Shown piece after piece: positions 33,153 through 45,149 of a stretch of 64,000 nucleotides of DNA. The position numbers and the translations under genes are program-made. Under the pieces are notes generated by a model. The model did not search any database, was not told where the DNA came from, and was given only the letters and a program-made list of their open reading frames with translations. Positions within the stretch are counted from its first letter, which is position 1. Each line of letters starts with the position of its first letter. This DNA comes from Myotis daubentonii. Lineage: Eukaryota; Chordata; Mammalia; Chiroptera; Vespertilionidae. The stretch covers positions 104,773,726 through 104,837,725 of the forward strand of contig NC_081861.1 of the NCBI RefSeq assembly GCF_963259705.1. Direction: 5' to 3'.

Positions 33153-33612
33153 GTAGAGGCCCAGTGCACAAAAATTTGTGCACTCCGGAGGGTCCCTCAG
33201 CCCGGCCTGTGCCCTCTCACAGTCTGGGACCCCTTGGGGAATGACCACCTGCTGGCTTAGGCCCGCTCCCCGGGGCATTGGGCCTAAGCTGGCAGGCAGA
33301 CATCCCTCTGGCAACCCGGGAGCCCTCAGGGGATGTCCACTTGCCAGCAGGGAGCAAGCCTAGCTGCAGTTGGACATCCTTAGCACTGCTGAGGAGGCAG
33401 GAGAGGCTCCCACCACCACCACTGTACTAGCAGGCATTAGCCTGGCTTGTGGCTGAGCAGAGCTCCCCCTGTGGGAGCACACTGACCACCAGGGGGCAGC
33501 TTCTCCATTGAGCGTATGCCCCCTGCTGGTCAGTGTCTGTCATAGTGACCAGTGATTCCCAGTCGTTCTGCTGTTAGGATCAATTTGCATATTACCCTTT
33601 TATTATCTAGGA
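33153..33612 (-). mobile_element. Helitron (A-type ends, CTCF-like inverted repeat)
   Basis: The 3' side reads GGGCCTCTAC on the minus strand (CTAC instead of CTAG) with the GTGCACAAA.. hairpin at about 33165-33184. The 5' end at 33612 reads TCCTAGATAATAAAAGGG. It carries CCACCAGGGGGCAGC (33486-33500) and inverted GCCCCCTGCTGG (33518-33529). It joins directly to the next unit at 33612/33613. No minisatellite. Confidence 0.8.
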
Positions 33613-34443
33613 TAGAGGCCTGGTGCATGGGTGGGGGCCAGCTGGTTTGCCCTGAAGGGTGTCCTAGAACAGGGTGAGGGTCCCTGCTGGGGTGCCTGGC
33701 CAGCCTGGGTGAAGGACTGATGGCTGTTTGCAGGTTGGCCAAAGTCCCTTCAGGGTGGGGGTCCCCACTGGGGTGCTTGGCCAGCCTGGGTGAGGGGCTG
33801 ATGGCTTTTTTCAGGCTGTCCAATGCCCCTAGCGAGGACCCTCACCCCATGAGGGTGTGGCCAGCCTGGGTGAGGGGCTGATGGCTGTTTGCAGTTGGCC
33901 AAGGCCCCCAGTGGGGACCCTCACTACATGAGGGTGTGGCCATCCTGGGTGAGGGGCTGATGGCTGTTTCTAGGCTGGCCACAACCCCTTCAGGGTGGGG
34001 GTCCCCACTGGGGTGCCTTGCCAGCCTGGGTGAGGGGCTGATGGCTGTTTGCAGGCTGGCCAAGCCCACAGCAGGGACCCTCAATCCATTAGGGTGTGGC
34101 CATCCTGGGTAAGGAGCTTATGGCTCTTTGGAGGCTGGGCACAACCCCCAGCTACCCAAGCTTCCAGTGGAGGCTGGCTAGAAGCAGGTATCTGGGATAT
34201 ATTTAGCTTCTATAATTGAAACTTTGTTGCCTTTTGCAGAGGCCACAGACAGCCAGTGCAGGCGGGAAGCTTGGCTTCCTCCATCGCTGGGGCAACCAAG
34301 CCTCCTGCTTGCTCCAGCTGCGTGGCCACCGGCCACAATCTGGGTTGGGTGAATTTGTATATAGTTGCTCTGACTGGCTGGTGGGCATGGCTTAGGGCAT
34401 AATGAAGGTACAGTCAATTAGCATCTTTGTCTTTTATTAGTGT
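33613..34443 (-). mobile_element. Helitron 'B' unit with six ~80-bp repeats
   Basis: The 3' end GGCCTCTA lies at the junction, and a diverged 5' end at about 34443 reads TACACTAATAAAAGACAAAG. About six ~80-bp units (33668-34150) have the core GGTGCCTGGCCAGCCTGGGT. The octamer and YY1 cluster is decayed here (ATTTGTAT). No gene. Confidence 0.75.
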
Positions 34444-34929
34444 AAATTGATTACATTTCTTATGCTGTACTATATATCCCCATGACTATTCTGTAACAAC
34501 CAATTTATACTTCTTATTTTTTAATTGTTTTATTGCTTAAAGTATTACAAAGAGTATTATATATGTCTCCTTTTTGTTTCCCCGTGACCCTCCCCTAGCC
34601 TTCCATGTCCCCCAGTGTCTTGTGTCCATTGGTCATGCTTCTATGTATGCATACAAGTCCTTCTGTTGATCTCTTACCCCACCCTCCACCCCCCAACCCT
34701 CCCCAGCCTTCCCAATGTAGTTTCACAGTCTGTTTGATGCTGCTCTGCCTCTGTATCTATTTTTGCTCATCAGTTTATAATGGTCTTAATTATCCATAAA
34801 TGAGTGAGATCATGTGGCATTTTTCTTTCATTGACTGGTTTAGTTCACTTAGCATAATGCTCTCCAATTCCATCCATGCTGTTGCAAATGGTAAAAATTC
34901 CTTCTTTTTTACAGCAGCATAGATTCCAT

Positions 34930-37900
34930 CACTGTTTTCTAATCCATTCATCTGCTGATGGGCACTTAGGCTGTTTCCAGATCTTAGCTATGGTGAATTG
35001 TGTTGCTATGAGCATAGGGGTGCATATATCCTTTCTGATTGGTGTTTCTGATTTCTTGAGATATATTGCTAGAAGTAGGATCACTGAGTCAAATGGGAGT
35101 TCCATTTTTAACTTTTTGAGGAAACTCCATACTGTCTTCCATAGTGGCTGCACCAGTCTGCATTCCCACAGCAGTGCACTAGTGTTGCTTTTTCTCCACA
35201 TCCTCTCCAGCACTTGTCATTTGTTGATTTGTTGATGATAGCCATTCTGACAGGTGTGAGATGGTACCTCATTGTTGTTTTGATTTGCATCTCTCGGATG
35301 ATTAGTGCCTTTGAGCATGTTTTTATATGCCTCTTGGATTTCTGAATGTCCTCTTTTGAAAGGTGTCCATTTAGGTCCTTTGCCCATTTTTTGATTGGAT
35401 TGTTTATCTTCCTTTTGTTAAGTTGTATGAGTTCCCGATAAATGTTGGAGATTAAACCCTTATTGGTTATAACATTAGCAAATGTGTTCTCCCATGCAGT
35501 GGGCTTTCTTATTGTTTTGTTGATGGCTTCTTTTGCTGTGCAAGAAGCTTTTTATTTTGATGTAGTCCCATTTGTTTATTTTCTCTTGAGTTTCCAATGC
35601 CCTAGAAGCTGTATCAGTGAAGAAATTGCTTCAGCATATGTCTGAGATTTTGTTGCCTTTGGATTCTTCTAGTATTTGTATGGTTTCCTGTCTTACATTT
35701 AAGTCCTTTATCCATTTTGTGCTTATTTTTGTGTATGGTGTAAGTTGGTGGTCTAGTTTCATTTTTTTGCATGTATCTGTCCAATTTTCCCAACACCATT
35801 TATTGATGAGACTGTCTTGACTCCATTGTATGTTCTTGCCTCCTTTGTCAAATATTAATTGAGCATATTGGTTCGGGCCGATTTCTGGGCTCTCTATTCT
35901 ATTCCATTGATCTATATGTCTGTTCTTGTGCCAGTACCAGGCAGTTTTGAGAACAGTGGCTTTGTAATACAGCTTGATATCTGGTATTGAGATCCCACCT
36001 ACTTTGTTCGTCTTTCTCAGGATTGCTGCAGCTATTCGGGGTATTTTTTTTATTCCAGATGAATTCTTGTAGAGTTCGTTCTAGATCTGTGAAATATGCC
36101 ATTGGTATTTTAATGGGAAGTGCGTTGAATTTATAGATTGCTTTGGGTAGTATGGACATTTTGATGATGTTGATTCTAACAATCCAAGAACATGGTATGT
36201 TCTTCCATCTGTTTATGTCTTCCTCTATCTCTTTGTTCAACGTCCTGTAGTTTTCTGAGTGGAGGTCTTTTACCTCTTTAGTTAAGTTTATTCCTAGGTA
36301 GCTTAGTTTTTTCGGTGCAATGGTAAACGGGATTGTTTTTATAATCTCTCATTCTGAAAGTTCACTATTGGTGTATAGAAATGCCTCAGATTTCTTGGGG
36401 TTAATTTTGTATCCTGCTACATTGCCAAATTCATGTATTAAGTCTAGTAGCTTTTTGATGGAATCTCTAGGGTTTTGTATATATAATATCATGTCGTCTG
36501 CAAATAAGGACAGTTTTACTTCCTCTTTTCCAATTTGGATGCCTTTTATTTCTTCTTCTTGCCGAATTGCAATGGCTAACACTTCCAGTACTATGTTGAA
36601 CAGGAGTGGTGAGAGGGGGCATCCCTGTCTTGTTCCTGTTCTTAGGGGAAATGGCTTTAGTGTTTGTCCATTGAGTATGATGTTGGCTGTGGGTTTGTCA
36701 TATATGGCTTTTATTATGTTGAGGTATGGTCCTTCTACTCCCACATTGCTGAGAATTTTTATCAGAAATGGGTGTTGGATTTTGTCAAATGCTTTTACTG
36801 CATCAATTTATATATGACCATGTGTTTTTTTTTAATTTCAATTTGTTTATGTGATGTATCACGTTTATTGATTTGCGGATATTGTACCATCCTTGCATCC
36901 CTGGGATAAATCCTACTTGGTCATGGTGTATGGTTTTTCTGATGTACTGCTGGATCTGATTTGCTAAGATTTTGTTGAAGATTTTGGCATCTATGTTCAT
37001 GAGGGATATTGGCCTGTAATTCTCTTTCATTGTGTTGTCTTTCCCTGGTTTTGGTATTAGGGTAATGCTGGCTTCATAGAATGCGCTTGGAAGTGTTCCT
37101 TCCTCTTGAATTTTTTGTAGTAGTCTGAGGAGGATAGGTTTTAGTTCTTCCTTGAATGTTTGGTAAAACTCCCCTGTGAAGCCATTTGGTCCTGGGCTTT
37201 TGTTTGATGGAAGCTTTTTGATGATTGCTTCAATTTCTTCCATAGTTATTGGACGACTGAGATTTTTAGATTCTTCCTGATTGAGTTTTGGAATATTGTA
37301 TTATTCTAGGAATATGTCCATTTCCTCCAAGTTGTCTAGTTTGTTGGAGTTGAGTTGTCCATAGTATTTTTTAACAATCATTTGCATTTCTGTGGGATCT
37401 GTTGTTATTTCACCTCTATCATTTATGATTTTGTTTATTTGGGTCCTCTCTCTTTGCTTCTTGGTGAGCCTGACTAGAGGTTCATCAATGTTGTTTATAC
37501 TTTCAAAGAACCAGCTCTTGGTTTCACTGATTTTATGTATTGTTTTCTTTTGGTCTCTATGTCATTTATTTCTGCTCTAATCTTTATTATCTCCTTCCTT
37601 CTGCTCACTCTGGGTTTTTCTTGTTGCTCTCTTTCTAATTCTTTGAGATGTACAGTTAGATGATTTACTACCATTTTTTCTTGTTTTTTGAGATAGGGCT
37701 GTAGGACTATAAACTTCCCCATCGGGACGGCTTTCATTGTGTCCCATAGGTTTTGAATTGTTGTTTTTTCATTGTCATTGGTTTCCAGGATGCTTTTAAT
37801 TTCTTCTTTGATCTCATTGGTAACCCACTCAGTATTTAATAACATGCTATTCAGCTTCCAAGTGTTTGAGTATTTTGGGTTGTTTTTATTGTAGTTTATT

Positions 37901-38610
37901 TCTAATATTATGCCATTGTGATATGAGAAGATGCTTGGTATGATTTCAATATTCTTGAATTTTCGGAGACTTTGCTTGTCACCCAATATGTGGTCTATTT
38001 TTGAAAATGTCCCATGTGCACTTGAGAAGAACGTATATTCCGTGGCTTTGGGGTAAAATGTTCTGAAGATGTCAATTAAGTCCATCTGATCTAGTGAGTC
38101 ATTTAGGATTGCTGTTTCTTTGCTGATTGTTTGTCTAGAAGATTTATTCAGTGCTGTCAGTGGTGTATTAAAGTCTCCTACTATGATAGTATTGTTGTCG
38201 ATCTCTCCCTTGATATATTCCAGGAGTTTTTTTTATGTATTTGGGTGCTCCTGCATTAGGTGCATATATGTTTATCAGGGTTATATCTTCTTATTGTATC
38301 GATCCCTTTAGTATTATGAAGTGGCCTTCCTTATATCTTGTTATGGCCTTCACTTTGATGTCTATTTTGTCTGATATATGTATTGCTACCCCAACTTTTT
38401 TTTTTATTTCCATTTGCCTGAAAGATATTTTTCCATCCCCTCACTTTCAGTCTGTGTGAGTCTTTTATTCTGAGGTGGGTCTCTTGTAGACAGCAAATAT
38501 AAAGGGTCATGTTGTTTTATCCATTCAGCCACTCGATGTCTTTTGATTGGAGCATTTAGTCCATTTACATTTAAAGTTATTATTGAAAGGTACTTGTTTG
38601 TAGCTATTTC
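34930..38610 (-). pseudogene. LINE-1 ORF2 pseudogene (EN-RT-C terminus)
   Basis: The domain order is intact but the frame is broken. It begins with the endonuclease N-terminus (about 38610-38090) and an EN C-terminal piece with [10 protein letters not shown] (37495-38085). RT fingers/palm pieces follow (36803-37243: [34 protein letters not shown]; 36349-36744: [13 protein letters not shown] and the catalytic FADDMILYI). The C-terminal segment retains [13 protein letters not shown] and [10 protein letters not shown] motifs (34929-35290). ORF2p nicks target DNA and reverse-transcribes L1 RNA. The FADD box is intact, but at least four frameshifts or stops separate the pieces. Confidence 0.85.
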
Positions 38611-38655
38611 TATTTTTTGTTCCTGTTTTCTTTCTTAGCTTTTTATTTCTTCTTT

Positions 38656-39563
38656 TTACACCAGTCCCTTTAGCATTTCTTGCATTGCTGGCTTGGTGGT
38701 GATAAACTCCCTTAGCCTTTTTTTGCCTGTGAAGCTTCTTATTTCCCTGTCAATTTTGAATGATAGCCTTGCTGGATAGAGTTTTCTTGGATTCAGTCCT
38801 TTTCTTTGCCTCACTTTGTAAATTTCTGTCCATTCTTTCCTGGCCTGATGTGTTTCTGATGAGCAATCATTTGATAATCTAATGGGAGATCCTTTGTATG
38901 TAACTTTCTGTCTCTCTCTTGCAGCCTTTAAGATTCTCTCTTTGTCCTGAACATTTGCCATGGTAATTATGATGTGTCTTGGTGTGGGTCTTTTGAGGTT
39001 AGCCTTGTTTGGGACTCTCTGTGCTTGTGTCTTTTTTTCTTCCCCACCTCAGGGAAGTTTTCTGATATTATTTCTTCCCATAGGTTTTCTAACCCTTGTT
39101 CCTCTCCTCTTGTTCTGGCACCCCTATTATTCTTATATTGTTTCTTTTGATGTTGTCCCATAGCTCTCTTAGGCTTTCCTCCTGTCTTTTAATTTTTTTT
39201 CTCCAATTGCAGTTCAGTTTGGGTGTGTTTTGTTTCCCTCTCTTCTAATTCGCTAATTTGGTCCTCCACTTCTCCTAGTCTACTGTTGAAACTTTCAATG
39301 GTGTTTTTTATTGCAGCTATATCACTTTTCATTTCTTCTTGGTTCTTACATAAGTTATTGATTTTTTCATCCATTTATTTTTGATTCTTGCATAAATTGT
39401 TGTTTTTTTCCTCCATCCAGTTTATGCCCTCTAGGACCCTTAATCTGAACTCTTTTTCTGTCATGTTGCATGCCTCTTTTTCACTTAGCTGCTTCTCTGG
39501 GAAGTCCTCCTCTTCTTTCCTTTGGGGGTTTCTTTGTCTACCCATGTGTGATCGTACCGCCAT
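38656..39563 (-). pseudogene. LINE-1 ORF1 pseudogene
   Basis: Four open pieces in order from 39563 down. They are an N-terminal coiled coil (39375-39563, MGRQRNPQRKEEEDFPE near its start), more coiled coil (39189-39374), the RRM-like start (38967-39161, GLENLWEEIISENFPEVGK) and the C-terminal domain (38656-38961, ending FITTKPAMQEMLKGLV). Total length is near the usual ~300-340 residues. Breaks occur at each junction. Confidence 0.85.
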
Positions 39564-39730
39564 ATCTAGATGTTGAGTCTTTCAGGGGCTGCTCTTTGGG
39601 GGGCTGTGGCTCCTCGGGCTGCATTTGCTCCTCAGTTGGCAGCAGGTCCTCTGGTGGGTGCTGTTCACAGCTGTGGTGGCTCCTCTGGCTGGTGGGGGGA
39701 GGCTTCACACACAGCTGCTTTTCCTCAGAC

Positions 39731-40012
39731 AGAGGGTGTTCTGATCACGAGGTTGCTGTTCCTTGGATTGGGGCGGGCTACACACGCAGGTGGTACTCCT
39801 TGAACTGCTGTGGACTGCTCACATGGCTGCTGTTCCTTGAATGGGGGCTGGCTGCACGCTGCTGTTGTTCCTTTGATGTGGTGGGCTGCTTGTGAGGCTA
39901 CTGCTCCTTGGACTTGGACAGGTTGATTGCAAGTCTGCTGCTCCTTGGATGGGGGTGGGCTGCTTGCACGGCTGCTGCTCTTTGAACGGGAGTGAGCTGC
40001 ATTCATCGCTGC
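39731..40012. repeat. ~37-bp tandem repeat in L1 5' UTR
   Basis: About seven to eight diverged units with the core GCTGCTCCTTGGATGGGG followed by GGCTGCTTGCACG-type sequence, in the antisense L1 5' UTR just upstream of ORF1. It resembles promoter-region tandem repeats known in some L1 lineages. Confidence 0.65.
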
Positions 40013-40254
40013 TCCTCCTCTCCAGGTGTCCGGTTATGTGGCTTGCTCTCTAGCACTTTAGCCAGACAGGATAAAATTCACCTTAAAAAGACATGACTCA
40101 AGGGGAACAAAGCATGAATGTACTCACGACACCGATAACCCCAATATAAGTGACCACCTGAGAAAAGAGAATTAGGGGAGAGAAAAGAGAGTACAAATGA
40201 TATCTAAGAGAGAGAGAGAAAAGAAAAAAAGAAAAAGGATAGAAAAGAAAAAGG

Positions 40255-40256
<2 letters not shown>

Positions 40257-40294
<38 letters not shown>

Positions 40295-40312
40295 TATATA
40301 TAGATATATATA

Positions 40313-40392
<80 letters not shown>
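40257..40392. repeat. Compound (TA)n-(GATA)-(GA)n microsatellite
   Basis: About 90 bp of TA steps with a few GATATATA/CTATATA interruptions (40257-40349), then about 21 GA steps (40350-40392). Length-variable in expectation. Open frames through it (YIYIYI.., SLSLSL..) are not genes. Confidence 0.95.
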
Positions 40393-40394
<2 letters not shown>

Positions 40395-40516
40395 ACCACA
40401 GAACCAATAGATAAACCAAACATATACAAAGACCAAACATCTAGTAAGAAGGGTGGGGCAGAATCTGCAGAGGCTGAGCTGATATACAGGAAATACAGTT
40501 AAGAATTGGATAAATA

Positions 40517-42404
40517 GGAGAAACCAAGATGGCGGCATAGGTTAACGCCGGAGATTGCTGCCCTCGAACAACCACTTCAGAGATATAACTAAAGGACAGA
40601 ACAGACAGCATCCAGAACCACAGGAAGGCTGGCTGAGTGGAAATTCTACAACTAGGAGGAAAGAGAATATCATACCCAGACTCAGAGGAGGCGCAGTGCT
40701 GAAGTGAAATACTCAGGTGCGGAGTGCGCGCGCGGAGCAGGCTGGCGGTGGAGGGCGCGGTTGTTGTTTTTAATCGGGAGGGAGTTTCAGACTCTGGGCT
40801 CCAGATCCGGGCGAGTCTCTGGGGACCCAGACTCAAACGGGAGAAGTGGGACTGTCTGGCTTCGGTCGGAACTCAAAGGCAGCTTTCTCTCCGAGGTTTG
40901 CAGCCATTGCTGGGACTCTGAGAGGCAGAGCCCCTAGGGTCGGAACTGAGAGCAGCCATAACTTCTCGCTCCTGCCCGCCCTGTAGATCCCCGGGACCCG
41001 CCCTGCCCAAGCCCTGCACAGAACCATTTGCCGGATAGCCTCAGGCAAAGGCTAGATTAGCACCGCCCTAGAGATCCAGCACAGAAGCTCTCCCACTGCA
41101 GACACAGCTGACTCTCATAGCCAGTTAGCCCGGAGGTCAAATCACCCCCGGTATTGCCGACATCAATCAAGGCTTAAAGGCAACAAGACTGCGCACAAAG
41201 ACCACTAGGGGGTGTACCAAGAAAGCATAAAAAATGCGGAGACAAAGAAACAGGACAAAACTGTCAATGGAAGATATTGAGTTCAGAACCACACTTTTAA
41301 GGTCTCTTAAGAACTGTCTAGAAGCCGCCGATAAATGTAGTGAGATCCTCAAGAAATCTAATGAGACCTTCGATGTTGTGATAAAGAACCAACTAGAAAT
41401 TAAGCATACACTGACTGAAATAAAGAATATTATACAGACACCCAACAGCAGACCAGAGGAGCGCAAGAATCAAGTCAAAGATTCGAAATGCGAAGAAGCA
41501 CAAAACACCCAACAGGAAAAGCAAAATGAAAAAAGAATCCGAAAATACTAAGATAGTGTAAGGAGCCTCTGGGACAGCTTCAAGCGCACCAACATCAGAA
41601 TTATAGAGGTGCCAGAAGATGAGAGAGAGCAAGATATTGAAAACCTATTTGAAGAAATAATGACAGAAAACTTCCCCCACCTGGTGAAAGAAATAGACCT
41701 ACAGGTCCAGGAAGCGCAGAGAACCCCAAACAAAAGGAATCCAAAGAGGACCACACCAAGACACATCATAATTAAAATGCCAAGAGCAAAAGACAAAGAG
41801 AGAATCTTAAAAGCAGCAAGAGAAAGAAACCCAGTTAACTACAAGGGAATACCCATACGACTGTCAGCTGATTTCTCAACAGAAACATTGCAGGCCAGAA
41901 GGGAATGGCAAGAAATATTCAAAGTGATGAATACCAAGAACCTACAACCAAGATTACTTTATCCAGCAAAGCTATCATTCAGAACGGAAGGTCAGATAAA
42001 GAGCTTTACAGATAAGGAAAAGCTAAAGGAGTTCATCACCACCAAACCAGCATTATATGAAAGGTTGAAAGGTATCCTTTAAGAAGAGGAAGAAGAAAAA
42101 GGTAAAGATAAAAATTATGAACAACAAATATGCATCTATCAACAAGTGAATCTAAGAATCAAGTGAATAAATAATCTGGTGATCATAATAGAATCAGGGA
42201 CATAGAAAGGGAATGGACTGACTATTCTTGGGGTGAAAGGGGTGTGGGAGATGGGAAAAGAGACTGGACAATAATCGTGCACCCATGTATGAGGACAGTG
42301 GGTGGGGAGTGAGGGCGGAGGGTGGGGTGGGAGCTGGGAGGATGGGGGGGAAAAAAAGAGGAACAAATGTAATAATCTGAACAATAAAGATTCAATTAAA
42401 AAAA
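40517..42404 (+). mobile_element. Half-L1 (HAL1-like): ORF1-only LINE
   Basis: A complete insertion with a 16-bp target duplication AAGAATTGGATAAATA at 40501-40516 and 42405-42420. It has a 5' UTR of ~720 bp starting with a YY1-like AAGATGGCGGC (40526-40536), one ORF1, a 3' UTR of ~310 bp with a G-rich stretch, AATAAAG at about 42382, and a short poly(A). ORF2 is wholly absent. It is inserted in the 5' UTR of the antisense L1, so it is younger than that copy. The structure matches half-L1 (HAL1) retrotransposons. A one-off internally deleted L1 is the alternative. Confidence 0.8.
41234..42082 (+). pseudogene. Half-L1 ORF1, one in-frame stop
   Basis: Starts MRRQRNRTKLSMEDIEF. Residues ~1-100 form a charged, coiled-coil-like N-terminus. 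From about residue 115 an RRM-type core (NIRIIEVPEDE, ENLFEEIMTENFPHLVKEID) is followed by the C-terminal domain (PRHIIIKMPRAKDKERIL, LQPRLLYPAKLSF, ending YERLKGIL). The reading frame is the same throughout, broken only by TAA at 41549-41551. ORF1p binds L1-type RNA as a trimer and acts as a nucleic-acid chaperone. The length of ~282 codons is short because the N-terminal coiled coil is reduced. Confidence 0.85.
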
Positions 42405-43811
42405 AAGAATTGGATAAATATTGGGAGGACCTCACTTCAGTATACTGGAGGTAGAAAAGGGATGAGTTGATAAGAAGAGACAGAAAGGGGACAGAATAAT
42501 ATATTTACAAAAAAATTGATTTAAAATGGTATAAAAATAGAAAATAACAAGTAAAAATAAAATAAAATTGAATGATGAAAAAATAATGTGAAAAGAAGTA
42601 AAAAATAAAGCAACAAACAAAAAAGGAGAACAAAGAAAAAAGCAAAAAAGGGCAATAAACAAAAAAAGCAATAAAAAGAGCTAATAAAATAAAAATGAAG
42701 AATTGAAATTTCATTCCTTTGGCTGGCTTAAGATCCCAGTTTTCTGGAGTATCTGTGATTTTTTTTTCTGTTGCTGGGACTGAAGGCCCCTCTATAGGCC
42801 AGACCCTGTTAACTCCCAGGGACTAATCAGATTTGTTTAATCCTTCATACCATTCAGGGTGGAATCTGGGTATGGCTGTATTCCTTGCCTGGAGACTGGA
42901 GGGAGGGGTTATATCATCAGGAGAAAATGGCTGCCCAAGTCCTGGGCTCAGGCGTGACTCAGCACTCAATTTGCTGCCACCTCTCCTGGACCCCCTTCTC
43001 TCCCCAGCCTCTTCCCAGATTCCACTCATCTGCACCTTCTCCTGCTCCTCAGCATGGGGTGAGTGTCTGTATCTGAAATGTCCTATGAACAGGGTTCAGT
43101 GAAAACAAACAAATGCCGGCCGAAGAAACGAGGAAGACTTAGTCTCTGTAAGCTCCTCTCTTACCGGCACTGCATGGTCTGGTCAGCTCTTCAGGCTGCC
43201 CCTTTTAGGCTCAGTCCTCCGTAATTATGGAACCCAGATCTCAAATCCCCTGGTGCCAACAGTCTTGCAGATTTCCTTTCCCCAGTCAGGGGCTGTGCCT
43301 GTCCCAAGGGATGCAGCTGCGTGTCGCACGGTCTCCCTCTGACCCTCTGGGCTCAGAGATCTGGCAAAATTTCCTGCCCAGGTCCCTGGTTTTTACCTTT
43401 CCAGGGGAACTCTGCTCTTCCCGGCTGAAAACTGTCTCACCAGCTGAATATACTTTGCCAATTCAGGGTGGATGTTATCTGTTTCAGCTGCTCATTCTAT
43501 TTGCTCTGGGACAAGCCTCGGGACCCATCTGCCTATTCTGCCACCATCTTGTCTCTCGACTGATCTCAAGACCTTCTTTTGTCCATGACTACTCAGTTGG
43601 CATTTCAGCCTCTTTTGAAATCAGGTTATTCACTGAAACTATGCTGGCCTTTGGTCCAATTTCTTTTGGAACTAGACTATTCCTATTGGAACTATGCTAT
43701 CTAGCCTTTGGTTGGACTTTTTGAAATTGGAATGTTCCTAGTGGAATTATCCTGGTATTTGGCCTGCAGGCTGTTTAGATTTTTTGCTCTAGAGAAAAAA
43801 TATTTTGAAAA

Positions 43812-45090
43812 ATGGGACCCAAGTTATCTAAATACTTGTGGGTGACCCCCCCCTTCAGTGATCCCCACTGATTTTATTTTTAAAACTGTGACCTCTCCTC
43901 ATGTGCATTTTAAACTATATGGACTGATTTGTCTAAAAGTATTTTAGTATACTAATGGCCATTATGAGGAGCATTTAAACTCCACATACCTAGTTTTAAA
44001 ACAAACCAAATTGAATTACCATAGCTCTGAAATTGTCAAAACTGAATGGAATGTCTATTTAATTTGGTATTTTAAGGCTTCTACATGTTACCAGGAAGCT
44101 AAAATGGACTCTTTTCAAAATAAGGCAAACAAATGATTTTAAAAAGATGGAGTGGCTCCCAAAATTTCCTGCTCTTCTCCCCTGATTTCTTTGTCTTAGG
44201 GTTTGCCTCCAGAACCATCACACTTTGGGCTCCTTTGTCTCAGGCATGACCTTTGATTCCATCTTCCTCCTCTTCTAAATCTCTCCCGCTTCCTTTTCTG
44301 AGCCTATCAGAACCCATCCCTTTAAAATTAAGCCTTCTGAGGATCAAAAGACTAAACCCCAATTTTTTAATATCACAGGACTATGACTGAACTGCAAGCC
44401 ATAGTCACAAGTTTTCTGAAAGTAACTGAGAATCTCCACAGATTGTTTGAGGAATTTAATATAGTTTTTCAAACTTATCAACCTTGCCTCTCTAATATAT
44501 CACTTGGCCTATGTGCTTGTTGACAAAGGCCAGACTTGGCATTGGATGAAAACTACTAATTGGGAGAATCTTGAAAGGTCTCTAGGATTACAACTGGAAG
44601 AACAACATGTTGACTTGTTCCATTATCAGGCTTGGGCAATCATTAACTTCATCAGGCAAAATTCAGACCTGCTCACTAAAGTCTGATGAACCTCTTCATG
44701 ACTATTATAATTGACTTCAGATTGTTTCCAAAGAAAATTCTGGTCTTCCTTTAGAAAATGATGCCACTCGGGAGGCTTTTAATATTATGTTTATTGGCAG
44801 GCTGAATCAAAACCTTTCTCTTCTAGTTAAAAGGACCAGGATGGAATAAGAGACCATGTGCAGTCCACATCTGGTCAATTTGACAAATCAACTTGCTCAC
44901 ACCCAGATGAATCACCTGAAAGAAAAAACCACTGAAATTCTTAATTTTCAACTCTAATAAATGAAGGTCCCTCTAGGGAAAAAAACAAAACAAAACAAAA
45001 CAAACAAACAAAAAACCACCCTCATAGTTTCTGCTATTATTGCAAAGAATCAGAATACTGGAGATTGTCATAAAATTAAGACCTCTAGCT
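43812..45090 (+). pseudogene. ERV gag remnant
   Basis: Starts with ATG-GGA (MGPKLSKYL), consistent with the Met-Gly myristoylation start of gammaretroviral-type matrix. Middle fragments are degenerate; one open piece (44504-44686) includes the LEEQHVDLF-type capsid-like text. A zinc-knuckle remnant CYYCKESEYWRLS is at 45032-45073. The CCHC box has lost its histidine (Y instead) and its last cysteine. Multiple stops. Confidence 0.6.
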
Positions 45091-45149
45091 TCCTAACCAG
45101 CCCTTTAATGTTGTCCTAATTCCCAATGATGAAGCTTCAAAGAACTATT

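Larger units (their letters stand above)
32945..34515 (-). mobile_element. LINE-1 3' UTR, antisense, split by Helitrons
   Basis: Left part: 32945-33152 (T-rich start, then CTTACAGTTGCCATACAATATTA, CATACATAGTTATTACAG). Right part: 34444-34515 (CTTATGCTGTACTATATATCCCCATGACTATTCTGTAAC). Together they give a continuous old L1 3' UTR interrupted at 33152/34444. Confidence 0.75.
34516..43560 (-). mobile_element. LINE-1, antisense, near full length, hosting a half-L1
   Basis: Layout on the minus strand from right to left: 5' UTR (43560 to about 39570, interrupted at 40517-42404), ORF1 (39563-38656), ORF2 (about 38610-34930), 3' UTR (34930-34516). This is the best-preserved older L1 in the window. 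Long pieces of ORF2 remain open, including the endonuclease C-terminus (37495-38085) and RT (36349-37243). Frameshifts and stops disable it. The 5' UTR holds a tandem repeat and a long TA/GA microsatellite. The 5' boundary rests on the complement of GCCACCATCTTG near 43550. Confidence 0.85.

Noticed and set aside
40172..40538. Several overlapping frames with YIYI and SLSL runs
   Set aside because: Produced by the TA/GA microsatellite.
43227..43724. 165-codon open frame near the L1 5' UTR and ERV leader
   Set aside because: It crosses the boundary between an antisense L1 5' UTR and an ERV leader and shows no domain or codon bias.
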